Assembly: GCA_039090855.1 (NCBI GenBank)
Contig: CM077006.1
Coordinates: forward strand, 44,835,336-44,899,335
Direction of reading: 5' to 3'
Length of the DNA stretch: 64,000 nucleotides
DNA from: Macrothele yani
Taxonomy: Eukaryota; Arthropoda; Arachnida; Araneae; Macrothelidae
Within the stretch, counting starts at the first letter, position 1. Each line of letters begins with the position of its first letter. The notes under the pieces were generated by a model. The model searched no databases. It saw only the letters and a list, made by a program, of their open reading frames with translations, and was not told where the DNA came from. A program made the translations under genes and the position numbers. This document shows, in pieces, positions 49,110 to 59,212 of the stretch.

Positions 49110-51734
49110 TGCCACGTGACGTGCATGCGTGTGTCGAAATGGGACCTACAAAGTTGTCTGGAGCACAAGGCAGAAAACGAAAAAGACAACAAGAGGCGGA
49201 TAACGCAGTCCAAGCCAAGTAGTGGCAAAAACTGGGATGGGTAAAGAAGGTGGATCCCTCAACCGCTGCGCTCCCACTACAGCAAGTGATTGAAAGTAAG
49301 CCATCTACATCAACATTTTTAGAAAATGAAAACGTTACTGAAGTAACTGAGAATATAACTGGTAGTACTAGTGTGCATTCAGATGATTCCACACCTTATT
49401 TTAACCCGTCCTTTCCAACATTGAATCCTTATGAAGGCGTACAGGAACAGGATTTGGAAGATGAACAAACCAAAATTCAACTTAATTTTAATGATCCCAC
49501 AACATGGCCTGATTTGAATGACCATGTGAGAAGTTTGTTAGTTGAACACGGTCCAGAACAAAATAAAAATGGTGATTTTCTTTTATCAATTAATGCAGAA
49601 AAAAGGCATTTTACGGGAAATTGGTTCCACAAAAACGTTTGAATGAAGAAAATGTAGAGCGGGATTGGTTAATTTACAGTGAAGCAACAAAAGTTATTTA
49701 TTGTTTCCCTTGCATGCTATTTGGAAAGCATTTGAAATCATGTTTGGCAAATCCAAAAGTGGGATTTTCTGAGTGGAAAAAATTACACCCTCGAATTCCA
49801 GAGCATGAAAATTCTGTACAGCACCGTGAGTGCTATGTTTCCTGGAAAAGCTTTGAAAAAAGGATTAAAGAGGGCTGTGCAATTGATACTGAACTACAGC
49901 AAATGATTACAAAAGAAAAAGAGAAATGGCGGCACATTCTCAGAATCATTGTCGATTGCATTTTGTTTTGTTCAGTCAAAAACTTGGACTTTCGAGGTTC
50001 AAGTACAAATATAGGTGAAGACAAATGTGGAATATTTTTACATTTGCTAGAGTTTGTTTCTCATTATGATAAACAGCTAAAAGAGTACATTACCATAGCC
50101 AAAGAAAAACCAGGAATTCCAAATTACCTTTCCCCAGCAATTCAAATCGAGTTCATCAATTTAATAGGTGACACTGTACTCGAGTTCATCAATTTAATAG
50201 GTGACACTGTACGCCAAGAAATACTAAAAGACATAAGATAGGCCAAATATTTCTCAATTTCATTTTATTGTACACCAGATGTAGCCCATCAGGAACAAAT
50301 GTGCCAGATTATTAGGTACGTGAAAGTTTCAGAGGATGTTTGCTCTATTGAAGAAAGTTTCATCGATTTCATAAAAACTACTGAAACGACTGCGACAGGT
50401 TTAACCGAAGAAATTCTACAAAAAATAAAAGCCGATGGGCTTGACATTCGTAATTGCCGAGGGCAAGCATACGATAATGGTCCAAACATGGCGGGGAAGT
50501 ATTCAGGAGTCCAGGCCCGTATACAAGCAATTTGCAGCCATGCACGTTTTATGCCATGTGCTGCTCATTCATTGAACTTGGTTGGTGTTCACGCTGCTGG
50601 AGTCTCTTCAGATATTATCACATTTTTTGGCACAGTGCAAGAACTGTACAAAATATTTGCTCACAATGTCAAAATGTGGGAAATATTATCCAACAAACTT
50701 TCTACCACTCTCAAGCGTCAATGTGATACAAGATGGGCATCCAAATACTCTGCTGTTCATGCACTTTATTCACAGCTTGATAAAGTCCTCGAAGCCTTAG
50801 AGGAAATTTCTGACAACCCTCAATTCCATGATGACTTTTTATCAGTGGTTAAAAATCTTCTGAAACAAATTAATTATAAGTTTGCTTTTTACTCTGTTAT
50901 GTGGGACAAAATACTAAATCAGATCTCCCGCGTGAATGAACAACTACAGCGCAAAGATGTGACCGTGGACTGTGCAGTTAGTCACTTGACAGGATTGAAA
51001 GCTGCTTTACAAGACATCCGGGATACAGGGATTGATGTTATACTGGGCGAAGCATCGGACATCTGTGCCGCAACATCTCTTGACGGTTTCTTCGAGGAGA
51101 AAAGGGCAAGGAAGAGGAAACGACTGACATTGGAAGAAAGTGAGGACACTGTTTTGACAGGAAAACAAAGGTTCAGTATGGACTTTTACGCTGTTTTGGA
51201 CAAAGTCTTAGAACAAATGGAATGGCGTTATAAATGTTTGATTGAAGTGTTAGATGACTTTAATTTCTTAACGGGCAAGTCTTTACAACCTATGACCGTA
51301 GAAGAGTTAAAGGCTAGTACAATGCGCTTAGCAAATAAATATGATAAGGATCTGGATGCTACTGAAATAGAGAGGGGAAATAGCTAGTTTTAAGTTTCAG
51401 GCCACTTCTTTATTTAAAAAAAATCAGGATTTTTCAAAAGCAACCTCTCTTGACGTATTAAAATTTAATCCACCAAATGTCTTTTGCTACATCTTATATA
51501 AACTTAGTAATTGCTTTCAGATTATTCTTAACATTACCAATTACTAATGCGTCTAGTGAACGAGGTTTTAGTAAGCTGAAAATAATAAAAAATTACTTAA
51601 GGTCATCAATGGGACAAGAGAGGTTAACGCACCTGGCAATTCTGTCAATAGAAAAAGATATTGCTAAAACTATTAATTATGATCAAATAATAAATGATTT
51701 TGCTGCTGTTAAAGCTCGAAAGGTACATTTGTAA
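49110..51734 (+). pseudogene. hAT-B transposase (TTF zinc finger, DUF4371, hAT C-terminal dimer)
   Basis: Related to ZMYM1 and the P52rIPK-like family of hAT-derived proteins. A basic start (KLSGAQGRKRKRQQEAD) leads, after a stop at 49219, into the open frame 49250-49642. The TTF-type finger is DWLIYSEATKVIYCFPCMLF. Then EWKKLHPRIPEHENSVQHRE, FRGSSTNIGEDKCGIFLHLL and NYLSPAIQIEFINLIGDTV (DUF4371). RNase H-like parts: AKYFSISFYCTPDVAHQEQM, where the usual LDxTPD Asp is Tyr; CRGQAYDNGPNMAGKYSGVQ (second Asp kept); PCAAHSLNLVG. The C-terminal dimer block is TNASSERGFSKLKIIKNYLR with Glu kept. One frameshift at about 49640, a stop at 50239, and a break at 51387-51477. Confidence 0.9.
50149..50213 (+). 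repeat. In-frame 33-bp tandem duplication in the hAT-B transposase
   Basis: The unit encoding EFINLIGDTVL is present twice, starting at 50149 and 50182, identical apart from the last bases. Confidence 0.97.
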
Positions 51735-52219
51735 ATACAAAACCATTCTGTTAAGGCTTAAGCATAATTTTAAACAAATGCTACTTGTACTTAATTTTTC
51801 AGTTATTCATAAGCACTTGAGGTAGCAATTAATTATAAATAAAAAGTATTCTTCGTTCAAACTATGTTCAATGATTTTTTCTTTCTTCAACAATCCCTAT
51901 TGAAGCTCACACAATCACCACAGGCTATTGAATAGGATTACCAATATAAGTTTTTTTTTAAATATTATATTATGAGCAATATTTTATACAAAAAAAATTA
52001 CATTTTATTACTATTTCATACAATTAGCAAATTATATACGGGACAATAATTGCAAATAACAATAAAAATCGCAATATTTTTTTTATACAGGTATTGTACT
52101 ATACCTGCAAACAGGTATATAATAAAATCTGACACCATCGCCTGTTCCAGTTGGACTGGGGCAGGGGCGCCAATTTTTTCTGCTTGCCCCGGGCTCCAAT
52201 ACCTCTAGCTACGGCCCTG

Positions 52220-53562
52220 AAAGAAAAAATATTGTATTGTTGATACTCCGAATTTTCGAGTTTTTATCAATGTCCTTGTTTTAAAAGAAACAGTTAAAAT
52301 ACTTTGGCCTTCCGTTTAGTGGTCGGAGAAGAAAAAATTCCCGCTTTCCAAACTTTTCACTGTTTAAGTCTTCCCCCTGAGTTGCCATGAGGAGTGCTTG
52401 TAGAAACTGTCTTGATGATCGGGGGTGTTTGCTCCTTCAAGTTAGGAAATTGTTCGCCACAGAACAACTCAAAGTCTTCCGCTCTTTTCAAGTGAAGTAC
52501 TGTGCACAAATTGCATTTTACTCGTATTTTCTAATGTGGAGGACTTTTCCGGTTGCCATTATCTTCAAATATTTTATATTTACTTGATACGATGCTCGTT
52601 GTTTACTAATTTGCTTATAATGTTAAAAACTAGATGATTTTCCTAAGCTGAAGCGAGTACGTTTTGTAATTAAAATTCATTCTAGTTTTATGACAATTTA
52701 CATGCAATGTACTGATAAATTTAGCGAAATTCCGTTTTTAGCGTCCTTAGCGCTGAAAATGGAATTTCGCCAAGTAACTTGCAACTGAAAAGATGCTAAA
52801 GTAATCACTTTTGCCTAACGTGTCAAACTCAAAAATGACTTTTACTGTAACCGAAACAGTCTGTTCGTAGCGTAAAGCTAAAATTTACTAAATTTCCACC
52901 ATGAGAACCCCCAGCAGGAAATTTATGTACTAGTAATGAAATTTAAAATGGGAAAATTTTAATGAATTTTATGTCCTATCCTTCACAAAAATAAATTTTG
53001 AAAAATCTTTTAAAACCAAAAATGTTGGCCTTCAGCGCCTCTAGCAGGAAATTGACAAACTAATTGGAAAATTTAATATTTGAGGTAGGAACACTTAAGC
53101 CTAATCTGAGAGACACAAAAAATATTTTTTTCTTTTAGGTGAATAGTTTCTTAACAAAACAATTTTCATTTTTTGGATTTTTAACTTTGAAAGCCCTTAG
53201 CGGTAAATTCATAAAGTGTACGGGATATTTAAAGTGCCAAACTTAATATTCTTTGGTTTCCTACTTGCCGCAAAAATAATTTCTGAAATATCTCTAAAAA
53301 AAAAAATTCAATGTGCACGGACAGACAAAAAAAGATTACACTAGCAATGTTTCTTACAAAACGTCTAATAATAGGAAGATAGAATGGCATTTTAAAAAGC
53401 GTAAAAACTTTTTCCTGCACTTCTCTTTTCTTTTCTTTTCTTTTTTTCTTTCTTCTTTTTTAGTTAATCTGACGGATGAAAATTTCCGAGGTGATAAGAA
53501 GGGAGAGGGGCCTCCTGAATCCTTCAGCGCCTAGGCCCCCGAAAAGTCTAAAGTCTCTTCTG
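52220..53562. other. hAT-A 3' region with hairpin and degenerate repeats
   Basis: Hairpin at 52723-52770 (arms AGCGAAATTCCGTTTTTAGCG and CGCTGAAAATGGAATTTCGC). Three or four diverged ~130-bp repeats follow, recognisable by CAGCGCCTCTAGCAGGAAAT, CCCCCAGCAGGAAATTTA and CCCTTAGCGGTAAATTC. T/C-rich run at 53420-53462. No coding signal. Confidence 0.6.
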
Positions 53563-54680
53563 TGGCTACCGACCCGTCTGTTTCCCCTATGGAAGCAGAG
53601 GCTATTGTTTCTGTTTTAAAACTTGTGGCCAGTCGTTCCTACTTTCGATTTGATGGTGTGGTGTACCAACAAAGGAAAGGAGCACCTATGAGCTCCCCCA
53701 TTTCCCCAGTTTTAGTCGCATGACTCCTTCAGTTTTTGGAAGAAAAAGTCTTACCTAAATTCCCTTATCAACCATTCTTAATTTTAAGGTACGTTGATGA
53801 CCTTTTGGTTTTCTGGCCACACTCTGTCACTCTACTTCACTCGTTCACTGAAACTTTATCGGTCCAATTTCCCTGTATTAAGTTCATGTTAGAATTGGAA
53901 GCAGAGGGTGATTTGCCTTTCCTTGACTTCCTTCTTTCTCGGGATCTTATCCCTAACAAAATTTCTTATTCAGTGTACAGAAAACTTACCTGTTCCTCGG
54001 TTATCATACCGTTTTCGTCTTCTCATCCTCAGAACTACAAGCTTTCAGCTATACGTTTTTTAATAAAACGTGCTTTTTCACATTCCTCGTCAGTTAGGCT
54101 TCGACGAGCTGAACTTTCTAATGTTTTGCAGATTGCATTCACCTTTGGATATTCTTCAAATACTTTTTTGAGTGATCACACAGCGTTCAGCGATCCAGTT
54201 TCACTAGACTTCGCCCTGAGGTGTCCAAGCCCCGGTTTGTTAGTTCCATTGAGTTTGCACCACCCATTGTCTCTATTCTAAAGAAATTTTGTAAAAAACA
54301 TAAGTTTGATTTTGGGATTCGCACCAGGAATGTTTTTTTCACTTGTTAGAAATGACCGTGACTTAGTCCCAACAACCAATAAATCTGGAGTTAGTGGAGT
54401 ATACTGTATCCCTTTGGTTCTCCGTGATCCAGTCTTAGCTGTGAAATACTATATCGGTTCTACGTGGGTTTTACATTTCGGACTTTAAATGTTCGTGTAT
54501 CAGAACATGAATATGCCTTTATGACTGGCTCCACATCCACTGCCCTAACCAGGACTGTGAATCAAGGATTCTAGCATCAGCAAGTGACAGACATCCATTA
54601 CTTTTATCTGAAAGCTTACATTTCACAAAATTTGGTCATTCTTACCGCAATATAGATCTTCCTAGTTTTGTTCCACGCCA
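53563..54680 (+). pseudogene. PLE-2 reverse transcriptase core and GIY-YIG endonuclease
   Basis: ATDPSVSPMEAEAIVSVLKL, VASRSYFRFDGVVYQQRKGA, PMSSPISPVLVA (motif B). After a stop at 53722: FPYQPFLILRYVDDLLVFWP (catalytic YVDD), LPFLDFLLSRDLIPNKISYS, VIIPFSSSHPQ, IKRAFSHSSS. After frame breaks at about 54200-54310: FFSLVRNDRDLVPTTNKSGV, SGVYCIPLVLRDPVLAVKYY-IGST (GIY-YIG), and LNVRVSEHEYAFMTGSTSTA. The C-terminal Glu block is eroded. It is a different, older Penelope lineage from PLE-1. Confidence 0.87.
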
Positions 54681-54960
54681 GTAGAAGCTATTCATCGAAT
54701 CCGTTTTTCACACAGCGGAAGTAGAACACCCGTCATATTTTTGTTTTGTTTTTACTTAGGAATTCCACTGTCCACGATTAGCAACGAGGACTTATGTGAC
54801 TGTTGCATCATGGAATTGTTTCTTAGTGAATTTATTGCTTGCTTGCTCTGTTTACTGCTCGAAAGATCCTGTTTTTAGTATTTTAACCCACCTGTGTTTT
54901 TAATTGTAAATAAAGTATTTTAACTTCGCAATTTGACCCTGGTGAGTTTGACATTTTCGC

Positions 54961-55047
54961 ACTTAGAGACACACATCGTACTTAGAGACACATATCGTAC
55001 TTAGACTTATTTTTATGAGGAAGTAGACTTCATTCTACTTCCTCATA
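54961..55047. repeat. 19-bp tandem repeat and adjacent hairpin
   Basis: ACTTAGAGACACACATCGT repeats at 54961, 54980 and (partly) 54999. A hairpin ATGAGGAAGTAG / CTACTTCCTCAT with an 8-bp loop is at 55015-55046. Confidence 0.85.
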
Positions 55048-55111
55048 CTATCTATATAGTACGAAATACGTTTACTCTTCACCGCAGATCAAATAGATCA
55101 GATAAGTGTGA

Positions 55112-55335
55112 GAGCTTGCGCTGACTCCATGCCTTGACGAAATTGAAAACACCACTGTATTCGTTACGACGGGCGAAAATATAGAACCGGAAGTTTTAGA
55201 GGGACTGCTGGAGTGCATTGCTAGAGATACACATAAGCGGGTTAAGAAGCTTATCTTAAGGAAGCGGTTGCTCTGGTCTAAAAATACAGAAGAAAATACT
55301 TTGTGGAAGGGTCACAAGGGACACACGCACACAAA
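55112..55335 (+). CDS. Orphan open frame without ATG, unidentified
   Basis: Open from a stop at 55109 through the RTE-2 boundary: ELALTPCLDEIENTTVFVTT, GENIEPEVLEGLLECIARDT, HKRVKKLILRKRLLWSKNTE, ENTLWKGHKG. The composition (balanced charge, amphipathic Leu/Lys pattern) looks like real protein, but I do not recognise the family. It is probably a piece of a transposon ORF cut by the RTE-2 insertion. Confidence 0.35.
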
Positions 55336-55339
55336 TATA

Positions 55340-55925
55340 CTGTATGTATGTATTAGCACCAACCGTTATCTATCCACTGCTGGATGAAGGTCTCCCCAAA
55401 TTTTTTTCCACAACTTCCAATCTCCTCCATGTCACACCGGCATTATTTCAAATTTCATCCACCCATCTCCCGTGTGGTCTTCTTCTGAGTCTTTTCTTGT
55501 CCCTTGGAATCCAGTCTGAAATTTCGGCCGTCATTGGCAGTCCGTTCTTCTGGCTACATGCGCAGCCCATTACCATTTCAAGGATTTTACTCTGATCATG
55601 ATGTCTTCCACTCTTGTCATTTTCCTTATCCACGAGCCCCTCTTCTTATCTTTCCTGGTTGCACCAAGCATGCATCTCTTCATGCTTCTTTCAGTTGTCT
55701 TCAGCCTTTGTATGTCTTTTTTAGTTAAGGTCCATGTCTCTACTCCATATGTAAGAGCTGGAAAAATGCATTGATTAAACACTTTTCTCTTAAGACATAA
55801 CGTCATGTTGCTCTTGAAAGTTGTACTGTTTCTTCCAAAAGCTCTCCAGCCAAGTTTTATGCGCCGATTAATTCTATCACCAATGTGGTTCTCGTTTGAT
55901 ATCCAAGGTAAATGTAGGTATCGGC
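55340..55925 (-). mobile_element. RTE-2: 5'-truncated copy related to RTE-1
   Basis: Minus-strand reading: DTYIYLGYQ, INRRIKLGW (with a frameshift), [55 protein letters not shown], then [12 protein letters not shown]. This matches the RTE-1 C-terminal region at 26540-27060. Ends in a TATGTATGTA-type tail at 55340. It lacks the polymerase core. Confidence 0.88.
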
Positions 55926-56455
55926 ATCTCCAGGAATAGCTAAGTCAATTATCCAGACTTTCCGATTTTCTATGACTGTTATGTCTAGTGTATTATGTTC
56001 TATGTCTCATTCGGTTTGAATTCGGAAATCCCACAAGATCTTAACTTGATCATTTTCTATGGCTTTCTCAGCCTGATGTTCCCAAGAGTTTTTCTATGCT
56101 GGCAGATTATGCTTTCTGCATAATGACAATTATTATTATTTTCTTTATTCGAAATATACGAATCACAGTCTCTGACAAACAAAATGAACAGCAAATTATC
56201 ATTGACTGGTATTGTTGAACTGATACGAGTTTCCACCGAAGACCTAGGTATCAGTCAAGAATCGGCGTAAAATATATGATGTCCCAAGTAAAGCTGTCTT
56301 CTGCAGTTCTGTAGGTGGCATATCAGAAAGCTACAATTTTTCAAAATGATTCATAAAATTTTTTGACATTGTTCTAAGTGCCCCGATGATAATGGGGACT
56401 ACCGTTGTGTGTTTAATCAATAACCGGGTAACTTCTATGCCCAGGTCTCTATATT
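55926..56455 (-). pseudogene. Two REL-endonuclease LINE fragments
   Basis: Minus strand, upstream piece (56230-56430): VVPIIIGALRTMSKNFMNHF and ELQKTALLGTSYILRRFL, the C-terminus of an R4/NeSL-like element, followed by a 3' UTR ending in AATAATAATAAT at about 56150. Downstream piece (55926-56130): HQAEKAIENDQVKILWDFRI, then DITVIENRKVWIIDLAIPGD, the endonuclease core of a second copy, cut by RTE-2. The order shows two head-to-tail copies. Confidence 0.75.
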
Positions 56456-56459
56456 TAGC

Positions 56460-57451
56460 CATTTTTTGTGTGCAGCGCGGACAGCAGCTAGACGGGCTGG
56501 GAGTGGCTCAATAAAGTGCAGGAAGGTGTTCACAGGTATGTAGGCCCATGCTGACTGCAGTGCATCTGACAGCTGCTTTAGGGTGTATTGTGGAGGATCC
56601 ATAGAGTGAACAACACGATCGAGGTGGTCCCACAGATGCTCAATTGGGTTTAAGTCTGGAGAATTAGGGGGCCAAGGAATTACTTTGAAGTCCTCATCGT
56701 GCTCTTCCAACCACTCTCAGACAGTTCTAGCAGTTTGACACGTTGCATTGTCGTGCTGGAAGATCCCATCCGCCCCAGGGAAGGCAATCATCATGTATGG
56801 GTGTACGTAGTCTGCAAGGATAGATTCATAACGGATTCGGCCCATAGTGCCTTCCACAGGTATAAATGGACCCAGAGAATGCCAGAAAAGCATTCCCCAG
56901 ACCATAACGCTGCCACCACCATCTTCTGTTCTGCCAACGATGGTTGAAGTGTGTTTGTTCTCCGATGTTTCTCGCCTTATACGCCAACGTCCATCCGTTG
57001 GATAAAGCAGAAAACGTGACTCATCGGAGAAGGCAATCCTTTGCCAATCAGCGGAGGTCCAATTCCGATACTGACATGCAAATGTAAGCCTTTTCTGCCA
57101 ATGCACCTTCGTCAGCATAGGTGCAGTGACCATCTGTCTGCATTAGAGCCCCATACGCAGCAGTGCTCACTGAACTGTAGTTTTAGACACACTTCAGGTA
57201 GACCCCTAGTTCATTTGGCCAGTCAGTTGCTCCACTGTAGCGTGTCGATCGGCCCTCATGCACCTTCACAGCCGACGTTCACCTCTCACATTAATGGCAC
57301 GTGGTGCTCCGCAGTTTCCACGTCGCTTATTCGCAATGGTGCCATTTTTCCAATTACGATACACTTTAACCACAGCAGCACGCGAACAGTTCACAAACTG
57401 CGATGTTTCAGAAATACTGCCACCTTTGGCCCGAAAGCCGATAATCATCCC
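56460..57451 (-). pseudogene. Tc1-B transposase
   Basis: Better preserved than the Tc1-A copy. [20 protein letters not shown] and [20 protein letters not shown] (first HTH), [32 protein letters not shown]. Catalytic blocks: IAFSDESRFLLYPTDGRWRI (Asp), GIFQHDNATCQTARTV (Asp), [20 protein letters not shown] (Glu, spacing near 34). It breaks at a frameshift near 57140-57260 and a stop at 56717. The C terminus is changed to AAHKKW by truncation. Confidence 0.9.
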
Positions 57452-57702
57452 AGAGATTTAACGTGGACCAGGAACATCAATCAAAGATCTTCGCTCTTTC
57501 CACGTTTATAAGTTAGTCACGGAAAAATTATCATTGGCCACCACCGGGAGTCGAACCCAGGGTCTTCCAGTTACGCGCCGGATATGCTTCCGCTACACCA
57601 CAAAAACTGGAAGACCCTGGGTTCGATTCCCGGTGGCGGCCAATGAGAATTTTTCCGTGACTCACTTATAAACGTGGAAAGAGAGAAGATCTTTGATTGA
57701 TA
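57452..57702. mobile_element. SINE-B inverted dimer (tRNA-like heads face to face)
   Basis: Arms 57477-57570 (minus) and 57607-57702 (plus) share CTGGAAGACCCTGGGTTCGA and CCGGTGGNGGCCAATGANAA and TTTTTCCGTGACT, ACTTATAAACGTGGAAAGAG and GATCTTTGATTGAT. GGTGTAGCGGAAGCATATCC between them is the A-box end of the left copy. The pair is flanked by the 11-bp duplication ATAATCATCCC (57441-57451 and 57703-57713), so it inserted as one unit. Confidence 0.85.
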
Positions 57703-57775
57703 ATAATCATCCCTTTTTGCAAACCTCATAAATTGCTCCGTTTATCCATGACAGCAATGAGTGATATGTTTTCAG

Positions 57776-58073
57776 ATCATGTGTAGAGGATTTTAGGGAG
57801 CGAGTGTCTGACTCCAGGTCTTTGAAATGAGAAGCTAGGAGATTTAGGCTAGAGTGCCTGATAGGAAAGTGACACGGAAGCGAGGTAGAAAGGGGGAGGA
57901 AGACGCCCTTATTTATTACCGGGGGCCAGTGCCCGGGGCCCGGCAGCTTAACGTGCCCATCCGACGCACGGCGGATATTTAGTGGTTCGAGCGTCTGTAC
58001 GTGCCTGTGATCAAAACCCGAGGTCTTCTCCATGGCAGTCACGAACGTTAACCACTAGGCCACCCGCAGCCCC
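57776..58073 (-). mobile_element. SINE-C: third tRNA-derived SINE family
   Basis: Flanked by the 13-bp duplication GATATGTTTTCAG (57763-57775 and 58074-58086). Minus-strand head GGGGCTGCGGGTGGCCTAGT-GG (A box) and CTCGGGTTTTGATC (B box), then a 230-bp GC-rich body. Unlike SINE-A and SINE-B in body sequence. Confidence 0.82.
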
Positions 58074-58203
58074 GATATGTTTTCAGAATGTCTAAAGCAC
58101 ACCTTATATACTCTCCAAGCCAGCTCACGATACGTGCCTTCTTTCATTGGCTACCCGATGTTGACGTCAAAAGTTGGATGTGGTCATAATAATGTGACTC
58201 GAT

Positions 58204-59212
58204 TGTGTATATACTGCCACGGACGCAGAAATGCTCAGCTACGGCTCTGGTCAATGCATAAAATATGTCGTGAGATGATATTGCTGACTAAGAGATGATT
58301 CTTTCACCCTGGCAGTTTATTATTATTATTATTATTATTATTGCAGAAATGAGATCTATGGTTCAACAAAGTTATTTAGGAACGTTAATTTATTACTTAA
58401 TTATAAAATAACTGCATCAGAATATATAGAAATTTTACACTGTCTTCTGGTTAATCGTCCAGGTTGGGTTCGAGTTCGAGTTCCGATGAGGCATGGGTGG
58501 TGTGTTTATCCTCCTGCGCTGGCCCTCTTATATTCCTGAAATTAGTGTCCCCAAATTAGGGACGGACTTTGGAGTAGCCCATGGTGATCGTTAAATCCCA
58601 AAGAGTAAAAAAATATATTTTAAGCAATTTTTTTTTACGGTCCAGTTTTTAGCACTCAGAAATAAACACTTCTTCACCATAGAAAAAAAAAACAAACTTT
58701 GCATCATCAGTAGGAAAGAAATTACGGAAAAAGTACAGAAACAAGTATCCTTTGTATCCTTTGTACAAAATCCTATGTATCCTTTGTACAAAATGTATCC
58801 GTTCATTCAGTATCTTAATAGAAAGGCTGGGATTTCAGATGAAAATATGCATTTCGGGCCCTTAGCGGTAGAACTGTACGTTACGGTTAAGTAAAAGGTA
58901 CACACGAAGCGTTTCCCGTAATAGATTATAACATACTTTATTCTCGTCATAATTTTATGAATAGGATTTTCAGAAGATGAGATAATGAGAGAAAAAGAAT
59001 CTGCTTTAAAGCCTCTTAAGGAGGGAACTACCCATTATTTAAATTACACATCATTGGCAATGTTCTTCATAGTAAATGGATGAGATAATAACAATAACAA
59101 TAATAATAATAATAATAATAATCAGAATTTTAAAAGCCGAAATACATTTGCTGGTAAAAATACGCACTTGCTACTGTTAGCAGCAGAACTGTGAGATATG
59201 AAAAATTAAAAT
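58204..59212. other. Intergenic, microsatellites and a decayed SINE-A
   Basis: (ATT)n at 58319-58343; decayed plus-strand SINE-A at about 58460-58590 (GATGAGGCATGGGTGGTGTG, TTAGGGACGGACTT); tandem TATCCTTTGTACAAAAT units at 58744-58806; (AAT)n at 59088-59122. No gene recognised. Confidence 0.6.

Larger units (their letters stand above)
47828..52219 (+). mobile_element. hAT-B: ZMYM/TTF-type hAT element
   Basis: Left end CAGAGCCGTAGCGAAGGGGG; right end, reverse-complemented, CAGGGCCGTAGCTAGAGG. Both are followed inward by GGCGCC. Flanks AAAGAAG / AAAGAAA fit a diverged 8-bp duplication. 4.4 kb with one transposase on the plus strand. Nested in hAT-A. Confidence 0.85.
47629..53562. mobile_element. 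hAT-A: non-autonomous hAT carrying hAT-B
   Basis: Left end CAGGGGCGGATTTCCAACTA then GGCGCGCCCCTAGGGCCCC. Right end, reverse-complemented, CAGAAGAGACTTTAGAC then GGGGGCCTAGGCGC. GGCTA(TA)CC at the left and GGCTACC at the right are the target duplication, and the PLE-2 reading frame resumes right after it. Without hAT-B it is about 1.5 kb and has no transposase. Confidence 0.75.
45960..54945 (+). mobile_element. PLE-2: Penelope-like element broken by three hAT insertions
   Basis: Coding pieces at 45960-46229, 47484-47628 and 53563-54680 read in order as one Penelope-like protein. The 3' end near 54945 follows an AATAAAGTATTTTAAC. The insertions are hAT-C (46230-47483), hAT-A (47629-53562) and, inside hAT-A, hAT-B (47828-52219). 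The 5' end is truncated. Net length about 1.8 kb. Confidence 0.82.
56456..58203 (-). mobile_element. Tc1-B: Tc1 element of the Tc1-A family, carrying two SINEs
   Basis: The 5' end on the minus strand is at 58203 (CACAATCGAGTCACATTATT after TA). It includes the subterminal CTTTTGACGTCAACATCGGG and ACGATACGTGCCTTC... region shared with Tc1-A. The 3' end is lost at about 56456, where it meets REL-LINE sequence. It contains a SINE-B dimer (57452-57702) and a SINE-C (57776-58073). Confidence 0.87.

Noticed and set aside
53735..54281. Retroviral-type polymerase from the YVDD motif
   Set aside because: The surrounding text (PFLDFLLSRDL, IKRAFSHSSS) and the downstream GIY-YIG domain identify a Penelope-like element; no RNase H, integrase or LTR is present.
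57534..57660. Pair of tRNA genes around 57.5-57.6 kb
   Set aside because: GGGTTCGANTCCCGG looks like a T arm, but both copies lack a convincing anticodon arm and sit in an inserted inverted dimer with a target duplication.
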